Assembly: GCA_029204225.1 (NCBI GenBank) | Contig: CM055107.1 | Location: 25,253,391 to 25,317,390 of the forward strand | Source of the DNA: Diphasiastrum complanatum | Lineage: Eukaryota; Streptophyta; Lycopodiopsida; Lycopodiales; Lycopodiaceae | Direction: 5' to 3' | Length of the DNA: 64,000 nt | In this document: positions 41,601 to 52,583 of the stretch, piece after piece | How positions within the stretch are numbered: the first letter of the stretch is position 1 | Layout of the letters: every line of letters starts with the position of its first letter | The notes under the pieces: generated by a model | Databases searched by the model: none | The model's input: only the letters and a program-made list of their open reading frames with translations | What the model was told of the DNA's origin: nothing | Position numbers and translations under genes: made by a program

Positions 41601-44600
41601 TTCCAAGTCTATTCACACAAGTAGTAATTTATACGACATAACTGACTTTCAGAAGAATAACTTCATGCTGGAAAGAATTCATATAAACAAGTCTGATGTC
41701 TTATATTCGAGAAATTACTAGGAAGTAAAGAGGATTAATTAAGAAAGCGAGAAATAGATTTGAGGGCCTCTGATTTTGTAAATAATGAGATACCACAATG
41801 GGATCTAGATTAAACCTCAAAATTTTCCAAAATACCCCACATTTGATCAAACGGTTTTATTTTTCCCATATTGCGACTAGGTACTAAAACACACCATTGA
41901 CCATCAAACCTTTACAGTCCTAGAATTCCCTTTCCAAAATTATTGATGTCCCATACTATCAGCTTTTCCTTCCAAAAAATCCTTAACCGCCTTATCTGAT
42001 ATTCTAGAGATCCACTGATCTTCTAGCTGTCCTATAATCACTATAGGATATTATCTCTTGTTCCCAAATACTGGAGAATCCATTTATTTGGATGGCTGTT
42101 AGCCTATCAGATGGATACCACAAATCCACACCTGATTCTGTGATATAGACAGAAGAATTAACATGGTTCAACACTACATTCTGATTCCTACAGGTTAATG
42201 ATAAGCTTCAAATTCCCGTGTATCCAAGAGCATCAACTTTAGGGACAAGCTTCTATCAACTAACAGATCCAATGTAATCCATATATCAGATTCTACTTCT
42301 AACATCACAATTGACATCCAAAACTGCGGATAACTCAATGGTCACAAAGATATTAGTTATGAATTCAACTAAATGAATCCTACCCAGGAAATTAATATCC
42401 GGTATTAAGCAATTATTTACTGGGATTGCTAAAATCCTAATTGCGAAATACATTTCCCGATCACACTTACTACCTCTGATGTACACTCTTCTTCCCTCCT
42501 TAGAATTTTCAGTTCCCTGAAAATCTTTCAGCTAAGGTATCAAGAAGACGTAACGACATTAGTAAATGTTTAAAATTAATTACTGTAGGAAAAAGTCTGA
42601 AACAATTTCATTTCTATCCTATACCTGGGCTGAATAACTGATATACATCATCTACTAGTATGAAAAACACTACTAGTCTGATCATTTGAATATAATTCAC
42701 CATAAGATTCAACTGGAAATGAAATCAGTTTTTTAATTCCTATTATTACGGTTTTTTCAATAAAATTGCACTGTTCTCCCTTTTCACTTACTGGCTTAAG
42801 AATTACTTCGTTAAAGTAATTTGTAATTAATGAAAAATTCATAAAATTTGGATTCAGGTACTTTCTATCTTGTATTCACTACAAATAATTTTGTCGAATA
42901 AAGAATTACCTCTAAATACTATGATCTTTATTCCATTAATAATTTAACAAGTATTTCAAAAGCTTTGGTTTGTTCAATTTTAATGATCGAAAAATCATCA
43001 AAAACCACAATAACCAACTGATTGGTGTTCTACCGATTTGGAAAGGACAAAAACAAAACACAATTTAACTCTATTCTCTGGGAGTACCAATACTCCAGAG
43101 TTAATTGGTTTAAATAGCATCGTACCAAGGAATCAGATTCCTAAACCGGGTATATGCCTGAGAACTGTACCACCCCTTTCATTCCGTCAAGATCGATTTT
43201 GGAAAAATTCCCATCGAAAATCGATTAATACTGCTTGACCACGAATAATGGTACTCAAGTTCCACAAAAGCTGGGCTTACATTGCTGAAAGCCGAATGCC
43301 AAGTTGATAAGAACGTATGACATGCACATTGTCCATGGAGAAAGAAAATCCAATTTTCTTCTAACCATAATCGAGAAACAATATACAAAAACCAAGGTTA
43401 CACTTCGACAAACGAGCACCAAGAACCTAAGCTCCTCTAACAGGGTGCTAGGAACTTGAAATTTCCGAGTTAATTTCGAGAGTCAACCCTTTAAGTTACA
43501 AACGTCAAACCCTTGGATAACTGTCATGCAACAATCCATGCAATTACGGAATTGCCGATTGCCCTCAGGCTCCAACTCAACCTTACATATGCATGCCAAA
43601 AGCCAAAAAAGGCCATGGGTCCCAACAAACCCTAAGGTTCCCTTATCAAAAAAAATGTTCAGAACCCTCCTGGCGGATACAGCCGCGATGGCTGGTCTGG
43701 CTCTTCCCTGAGGCAGGTTGCTCAAGCCCCTCCCTCACCTTAACCAGCTCGACCCATCACAATCGAGAGGAGAGAGAGCAGGGATAGGCGCAATCAGGAT
43801 ATTGGATCGTGCGCCACCTTCCCTCACGGCTTGTGGAACAGATTTCCATCAATAAATACTGTGAAACCAGTGAGTCAGCAACTTCTTTGATTCTGCCTTT
43901 GCTGGGAAATGATCGGTTTTATTGCTCCAAATAGGCTTTCACATCATTCACAGCCTCATGAAGAAAGCGGTTCCTACTGACAACCACTTCAGGGTACCAA
44001 AAAGCTGCAAACGACACTCAGATTTCTAAAAAATCAGAACTCATTGCCCCCTTCGCAACAGTTCTAGATCTAAAGCAGGCATGTAAGTACCAAGTTGTCC
44101 TCAAATCCGATTTTGAGCAGGCAGAAACCAGCTGTTTCAAGACTCTCAACAGCTTTCAGGGTTTCAAACCACAAAAACGAGTTCGAGAAGAGATCTAACT
44201 AGCAAGTTTATGGTTCACGACCAGAGTTACTGTTCTTCTTACGCTCATGCACCCAGTATTTCCACCAGTATAAACTCTGTCCTTGTTTTCCTCAAAAGCT
44301 TCACAGTTTATTTAAGAAAACTAGGAATGGCCTGGATTGTAGTATTTAACTCCAAACAGCTCATTGACCTTTCTAGAGAAATGACAGAATTGCAGCTCTC
44401 ATCATGTTATACTTTGGCTGTAAACTAGATTCATGTAACAACATCATAATAGTTTAATTCTTCTAGAAAAATTGATTTTCATCAATCAATCATTAAACAA
44501 GTTAGTCATGCATGAATCCTAACATCAAACATAACAGATTCTTGCATCTATCCAAATCTCCAAAGTATGATCGAGCCGCATGATTCACTCTTGCAAGTCA

Positions 44601-47600
44601 TTAAAAATGAATTGGAATTCTTCTCAAAAACCAGAAAATTTAGAATGAAATTACAAGACTAATTCTCAGCTTCTCCTTCAAAATTAAAACATGACGTTAC
44701 CAACAATTTTGAAGAGCTCCAAGAATTAACAATTCCAATTCCAAACCTCCTTTAAAAATTCTGCACCCTAAACCAGGATGTTACTCTAAGTGCATCGCTC
44801 TTCCAATCCCATGTAAAGCTTGCCTCCAACTTCCTCCAAGACCGCATCTTAGCCGGGCTTTGATACCAATGTAAAGACCCAAAAGGATTGCCCCTAAGAT
44901 GAGGATAGGAGAACACAATAGAAGAGACTATGGAGCCAAACCGCCCAACTAATCCTAGATCAAAACTGGATCTAGCCCCCAAGCCATGCCATCTGAAGCA
45001 AGAGAAGAAGAGAGAACCTGGTAACCTAAACCCAATATGTCGACGGGAGAATCCCTACCTCATGATATAGAGAGTAGAGTCCTGTGCATGAAACCATGCA
45101 ATCCCCATGCAGGTCAACTATAAATAGATCACATCTCTTCATGCAGTTCTCCTGCCTATATCCGTCACATAGACATGCAATACTCCATATGTCTCAATTA
45201 GAGTGTCTGGGTCCTCTCAAGGTAATTAGTCACAAACAGGCCTTGACATGGAATTAAATCATGGCGTGACCAATAATCTCAAGTACTGGAAGGCCGGTCT
45301 ACCATACTAGGACTATTCCAGGTCCTTAACCGAATATGGCCATAACAGTATGGGATGCCCAATGTTCAAGGAGTTTGTCAAGCATCGATATCCTATTCCG
45401 CATATTGATGATCTGGTATTATACGGTGCTGCTGTTTTAGCAAAGTTGTTTGAGAAATGGATATTAGTAACTCAAAGTTCATGAAGTGCATGTGCGTAAG
45501 ACTGCCTTCAGAACTTGTTTCGGTCATTGTAACCTTTTGGTTATGCCTTTGATTGACTAATGCCCCAACAACATCTATGATGTTGATGAACGATGTACTC
45601 TGACTATTTATGGATGACGTTTTGGTTTACAGTTGTGGTGACGTGTTGCATGTAACTCACCTTAGAACTGTTTGTCAACCCTGAGGGATAACATCTTGTT
45701 TGCTAATGATAATAAAAGATAACGTATTTGGGTGTTATCGTGTTAGCTGAAGGCATAAAACCGAGACCAAGAAAGTCGTTATTCTCCTTGCATGGCCTAT
45801 ACCTACAGACTTGACGGTATTGAGAGGCTCTCTTGGATTGTTTGGGTTTTGTTGCAAGGTGTGAAGGGTTGTTCACACATGGCTGCACCTTTGACCAAGT
45901 ATGCTATAGAATAATAAGTGGACGGAAGTTCAGCAATGAAGTTTCAACGCTTTGAAACAAGTTGTGGCTGACTTTGTCACATCAAAGATAGTAGACCCTA
46001 AGAAACCAATTGTCATAGTAACGGATGCAAGTGATGTCGTCGTTGGGACAATTCTGATGCAAGAGGGTAGGCTAGTGACCTTTGTGAGTGAGAAGCCCAA
46101 CCATGTTCAAAAGAGTTGTATGCCATTGTCTATGCTATGAAAGTATGGAGGGAGGCATTATTTGTGTGGTGCGGGCTTGTATACGCCGACCATGGCATTT
46201 TTATGTATTTTTGCAATTAGCCAAGTGGGCTGAATCGATGCAGGAATTTCACATCGAAATTCGGTATAGGAAAGGTGCCGAAAATCATGTGCCTGATGCA
46301 CTGTGACTTGAGATTTTTCATGCCAAAACAGATCGGTGATCGAGGATGATAACCATACATAAGCATGAAAGAGCTGAATCCGGTCACTGATTGTTTTGCA
46401 CTATTATATGCAAATTTCACCAGTAGAAGGTAATTTTCCCAATCAGAGTACCGATGGCCCACATATGTTCACAACATATCTTCCATCATCTGATTGGTCC
46501 TTTTTGTTTGACCATCTGATTTCGGATGATCTATAGAACTTATACTTGAAAACATTTCTAACTTTTCAAATACTGCTTGCCAAAAATTCCCAATGAATTT
46601 TGGGTCACGGTCATTGACAATATCACAAGGCAGCCCGTATAGTCAAAAAAGTTTCTCAACAAACAGTTGAGCTAGTTCTGGAGCTTTAACAGTAGTTTTT
46701 GTTGGGATAAATTGAACAAACTTCGTAAGTCTATCAACAATGACCCAAACTGAATCATGGCCCTTCCCTGTATGTGGAAGCTCGACCACAAAATCCATAG
46801 ATATACTTTTCCACTTCATTGTAAGAGGTTGTGAGAGAGGTAAATCTTGGCCAAGTAGAGTCTCAGAAGGAGAGCTCTGATCTCTTTGCTCACACTTGCC
46901 TGAAGTATTCCATGGCAGATGGTATAGTTAAAGGAAGTAGCAAACTCCCGATTGCAGTTAGTAAAGGGTTGTGTAGGGAGATTTTGCGTTTATGTTATGA
47001 TAGTACTGGTGCTAGTCATCCGGGTGTGGATTGGACCTATGAGATGATCCTATGTAACTTTTGGTGGCCCAATATGGTTATAGGCCTACTAGTTTTGTTA
47101 CGGTGGGAATTCCTCAAAGTGCCTAGTACAGTTGATGTCTAACTCAATGAGTGCAATGCTTGAATTAGTTGAAAAAACTTAAGACAAGCAATCGTGGTGC
47201 TAGTGAGAGCCGAGTGCGATCACCAGTAGTATGGGATGTTGGTTATCATAGGAGGCTTGATTAGGCCAGTTGTTGTCGACAACTCCGATGTACGGAGATG
47301 AGTTAGTTATGACTCTATTCAGGAGCATGTAGAGGAGATCCATGAGCCAACAAGGATATTGGATAGGCGGGAGAAACGTCTATGTAACCGCTTGATCTTT
47401 GATATATCTAGTTGCTTGGCATGGAAGACCTCTTGTAGATGTTGCCTAGGAGACCGCGCACAGTTTGCGTGCACAGTACCCTAGTTTGGTCATCGCGGAC
47501 GATGTCTTTTTTGAGTGGAAAGGGATGTTAGAGCCTTTACTCCCTGTCTCGGTTATTTATAGTTTTCAGAGATGTACGTTTTGTAATTATTGTATTTACT

Positions 47601-49682
47601 GAAATGGCTAAGTCACCGGCCTGTGGTGACTTATGTAAGTAAATTGTAAATAAACTTTAATTAGTTGGCATTGGACCTCAGAGAGTCGTGCTTAGCTTTG
47701 GCATGGGGTACTGGGTCATTTATTAGGAGTGGCTGGATTGACCTCCTAAAAAGTAGGAGAGTTGACTAGTCAACGAGACACGTGTCATATGCTCACTCGG
47801 ACACTTGGTCCAGTGAATGAGTGACACATGTCAGGGTTGACCGGTCAAACATGACACGTGTTACATGCTCTCTGGGACACTTGGTCCAGTGTATGAGTGA
47901 CACATGTCAGCCTACTCACTTGCCTATGTGTCAGGGTACTGCCAAGTGGCAAGTGTCGACTGTGCATGGAATTGGCCATGTGTCGACATTAGGAAATGTC
48001 AGGGTTAAGGGGTGCTTGAGGATTGTGCATAAGTGAGCCTAGAGAGAGGCATTCCTGATCATAATCTATGCAGCAAAGGTTGGGAGGAGACAAGGCAGCC
48101 AGCTTCACCATGTTTCGTGTGCTCTGATGTTTGTACATGCTGGGAAATCGACAAGGATCGACATTGCTGATTGTTGCGCACGGGATAAGCTAGGTTTTAA
48201 GTGAAGTTTCAGATTTGGAGTTTGACACATGCCCTTGAGCATAACAAAAGCTGTCAAAAACCTACTATAGAGGCTAATTTTCGTATGAATGTGGCTACCC
48301 GTCTAGTCCAAGTAGCTAGTTGCAAGACAAGTGCCGACATATGTATCGATTGTGGGTCAAGTCCCGGTTACACCATAGAAAATTGTAAATCTAGTTAATT
48401 GTACACTAATCACAGTATCACATCTGAAGCTTATCTAAAATCAATCTAATTTCTAACAAACAATGGGCAAAAAAGTGGTTGAGACTTGAGAACTACATGC
48501 ATAGGGACAAGCAAGGCACACTACTCTACCGCAAACCATTAGGGTGTCATTAAGGAGATGAGACATACGAAGTAGCAAGTTTATCATTGCTTTGCCAACT
48601 TTAGGCGAGTTTTGGATTTGGTCATAGATGATACATGGCAATGATAATATGTGGTAGAGGCATGGTGTATTGGGAGCACGAATTGAGCTGGCTTCTCACG
48701 TGTCCAGGTTTCGAGGTCGTCACCAATGACACATGGCAAGCCCTTAGTTCCACACTAGATCATCTTAGTTGAGTTTAATAAGCCTCTCATACAAGTTGAG
48801 GCTATCTTTAAGTTCATTTATCCATCGTGAGTCATGGCATTTGGGGACATGGACATGGACTAGCCTGAGAATTTGCATGTCACATCACTCTTTGATTGGG
48901 ACTATGAATGCACAAATTTGTCCTCAATCCACCAGAGACCTATAATAACTAGATACTATGACAAACAGCTCCCAAATTGATTGAAGATTGGCTACGATTG
49001 AGCTACGCACACCAATTGGCCTCTATTGTCTATACTGAAAAACCTTGTTTTGGTCGTCAAAACGTCTTGCTTCTGTCTCCACCACCTAGTTGCTCTGATA
49101 CCACTAAAGGAAAAGCAATCTACCGGTAAATTCCTGTACACCCACATTTTTCAAAGTGTTAGAGAAACACTTAGATTGGATACATTCACCTATGATAAAT
49201 GTTTGTGAACGATTGGTTTTTAATAAATTTCATTAAGTGGCTGTTTGAAACATTCTTCCTTGTCTTGCAATTTAACGTGACACTTCATATTTTGGAGTCC
49301 CTTAGAAGTAACTTGGACATGAACTTATTTTTTAGGCTTCTGAATAGAAAAGCATTTTCATAGTTTATTTTGTAAGAAATAATATTTAGACCATAGTTGC
49401 TGAGTGTTTCTAGAAACGTGTCCAGAAACACATTTAGAAACGCGTTTCTTATTCAGGGCAGCGTTTATGAGAAATAGTTTTTTTTTTTGGGGGCAATATA
49501 GGTATCAAATTAAAGCATTAATTAAGGGCAGTACATTTATTCAGGTTGCCAAATGTTTCGGGTCCAATGTGGTCCAATTTAGGGCATCAATCCCTGTTGG
49601 ATTTTGTCAAGAATAAAATGTCATAATGGCTTCTCGTATTACAGCAGGATTCCTGGGAATATCATGGAATGTGTGCCTCTGT

Positions 49683-49768
<86 letters not shown>

Positions 49769-52532
49769 AAGAGAAAGCTTTATTAATGTCTTTTCCATGC
49801 CAAAAGGCATATAAGACTAAAAGCTACATGTCAAGTGTGTGGTATCAATGGGAGCGCAGAACGCGTCTTCGAAAGTACATGTAAATATATCACTAAGTAG
49901 TAAACTGAACCAAACTATGCTCGAAAGTCGGAAATGTAATGTATAAAATCATGCTCCACTGGGGAAGAGAAATGATGTAATACGAGCTGCTATAGGGAGT
50001 AGAGTAGGGGTTCGTTGCTGGCCTCGTCTGGAAGATTGTCGAAGAGATGTGTGTCTCGGCTTGGTAGGTCAAATAGCTCGGGCCGCAACATGACTCTGTG
50101 TAATGCACTATCTTTGATTTCTGTGTGTATGTGCGTGCACATGTGTATCATCATCATCTTTGACGTAAGCAGGCTCCGAATTTGTCCTAGGTCTCCCCCT
50201 GGAAAAGAATGGTGTGATCTGGAGTTGTGGCGTTGGGTGACTCTGCTGATCTGTCTGACATAAGTCTTGTCGTAGGAGGAATGTCTCTCATACCATAAGT
50301 GCGATGCAACGTGGATCCTCATATGTGACGAGTGAATGTAGTGTAACAGGCATATCTCTCGGAATAAACAATGATATCTCCCGCTGATCTCATAATAGAT
50401 AGGGCATGGAAGATGAAGTGCTCCTCAAACGCCACCTCATGTAAAGAGCATAAACTAATAGATCCTCTCCTCACTCGGAATACCTTGGAATCGTCCGGAC
50501 TCAATCCCAAGTAGTGAAGAAATATGAAGCTGACCAAGTATGAACCTGAGGTTGTGAGACAGTCCAGAAGCCAGATAGTGTGGTAAAATAGGGAACCCGG
50601 TTGTATCCAATGCTAAGAAATGAGTCTGATAGTAGTGAGGTTTGACCCCTAATTGGCCTTGCCAGGCTCGATCAATATATGCTCTATATATAAAACGTCT
50701 GATAAAGTGATATGTACTCGAAGGGAGGTTTATGATAGAGTTACCAAATGTCTCGAGCAGGTGAGATGCCTGGGAGAACCATGACAATCGGGAGCCCTGA
50801 TCATGAAGTTGTTGGGAAGAGGCAAGCGCTACCTGTGTATATCTCCGCTCAGAAACCCGGAGTTGCTGGATGTATGTGATAAGTAGGAAGATGGCCTCAA
50901 GCTGAAGAGGAGGAACTGCAAACTCCGTGAGAATAATTTGATGTGGACAGAGGGCTTAGCTCGTATCATGCGTGATAACATAGTAATTTGTAGTCGTGAG
51001 ATACTAGCCCAGCAAGATGAGGTGAGACCTGTACACCATGCCGGTATTGCATATAAGGCTATGGGGTGACAAGTGTATCAAAGAGCTTACACTTACTCGG
51101 GGCATCTCTAATGAACTTACGAAAACAAAATCGCTCTAACTGGACAAGGGAGGTGTGTCCCTTCCCAAGTCAAGTTGTAGCCGCTGGGTCCCATGCTGAA
51201 GGTAGGGCCAGTAAAAAGCACCCCTAAGTAAGTTTAAGATGAGACTATCTCCAATGGATGACTATCATAGATAAGTATCTGCCGTTGCATGAAAGCCCTG
51301 GATGTGTTGAAGACCATAACTGTGGTCTTCGCAATGTTCACCCCCAGACCCCACTGAGACAAAAGGCATGGAGACATTCCAACTGTCTCTGTAGACCCTC
51401 TCTACTTGAGGAGACTAGAACCACATCATCTGCATATAGAAGGATGGCAATCAATATATCAACTAATAGGCACCCAGTACCGCCACATTGCTCTATGACC
51501 CACTCCATCTCATCTATATACAATCCAAAAAGTGTAGGTGAAAGAGAGCACCCCTGCTTCACCACAATAGTGCTCAAAATCTATTCAGACATCCCACAAT
51601 CAGATCGGAAACAACCCAGAACTCTCTCATAAAGTGCCATGACTGCCAAGATAGTATCTGTAGAGAAAATCCAAATCATGTGATCTTTGGATGAGTAAGG
51701 AGCGTGGGACAAAGTCAAAAACCTTTCTAAAATCCACAAAGCAGTAGTAGACTCGCACTCTCCTATGTTTGGCTGCCTCAATAATAGCCCGAAGTGTGAA
51801 GATGTGATCAGTAGTAGAGTAGCGGGCCCTGAACCTTGCCTGGCCCAAAGCATATAGTCTCTTGGATTCTGCCTCAGTGCTCACTGCTAACTGAAGGATG
51901 TTACCATATATCTTTGCTATAACATGTCCAATCATGATAGTGCGGTAATTATTAGGATTCATGGGGTCACCAATTTTATGAATGGGATGGATGATATTAG
52001 TAGACCGGGGAGATGGGAAGCCAGAAACAACAGCACAATTGAGAAGGATGGCCAAAATAGGTGAAAACAGGTCAGTATCATGGATTAGTAGTTCAGATTC
52101 AAGGTCGTTGAGATCCTAGTCTTACGTGTCTTCATTCTCTTAATGGCCACTAGGACCATGTCTAAGTGAACTCGGATGGAAGAGGAGAGATGGAAACTAG
52201 AGCATCAGTGGGTATGGTGTAGAGTGTGGTGGTGTAATCAGTCCAGAGACGTAGGTCATCTGAATGAGGAGGTGGAGCGCGGGGGCTGAACTCACGCCAA
52301 AAGGCACCTATGGAAGAACTATAAAGGAGGTCGATAAGACGTTTCCTCTCGGAAGCTTCATAGGGACGCTTTTTACAGTGAAGCAAACGGTGAAGGGAAC
52401 GACGGGTAGAACAGAGGAGGTGTGGTGCATCTATACGTGCGTGTGTTACAAGAGTGTTGTGAGCGGCATTCATCATCAAACCAGGGAGGGTATGGGGGTC
52501 TAGAAGAAATGGACCTTTTGTGTTTGTAGGTT

Positions 52533-52583
<51 letters not shown>

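Larger units (their letters stand above)
38891..45347 (-). mobile_element. Non-coding LTR retrotransposon B (LARD-like), 6.5 kb, nested in A
   Basis: LTRs at 38891-39369 and 44870-45347 are nearly identical by eye. They are flanked by an exact 5-bp duplication GTATG (38886-38890 and 45348-45352). Orientation is minus: the primer-binding site TTGGTATCAAAGCCCGG is read on the minus strand just inside the right LTR, and a polypurine tract (AAGGAGGGAAGAA) just inside the left LTR. The 5.5-kb interior is AT-rich and shows no gag or pol motif; its longest open frames are about 60-80 codons and unconvincing. It therefore looks like a large retrotransposon derivative mobilised in trans. Confidence 0.92.
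36528..48227 (+). mobile_element. Ty3/gypsy LTR retrotransposon A, 11.7 kb with nested insertions
   Basis: Two similar LTRs (36528-37226 and 47526-48227; TG...CA) bound the element. A primer-binding site TGGTATCAGAGCC follows the first after two bases, and a purine-rich tract (GAGTGGAAAGGGA) precedes the second. The flanks CATGT and CATGC are a near-perfect 5-bp target duplication. Plus-strand domains run in gypsy order: decayed gag/zinc knuckle and protease (about 38.1-38.7 kb), RT (45.35-45.66 kb), RNase H (45.93-46.31 kb), integrase zinc domain (46.95-47.1 kb) and a chromodomain-like or integrase C-terminal remnant (47.33-47.52 kb). All are broken. Element B is inserted between protease and RT, and a reversed integrase fragment between RNase H and integrase. 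Confidence 0.9.
49765..52534 (-). mobile_element. LINE (non-LTR retrotransposon), 5'-truncated
   Basis: Minus-strand LINE carrying the region upstream of RT, the RT itself and a C-terminal Cys/His domain, followed by an AATAAA signal (about 49782-49777) and a simple-repeat tail. The 5' end stops at a (GA)n tract at 52535; the endonuclease is not present. Stops and frameshifts show that it is dead. Confidence 0.82.

Noticed and set aside
41539-42842. Short open frames inside element B as possible gag or protease
   Set aside because: All are under 70 codons, AT-rich and without any recognisable motif.
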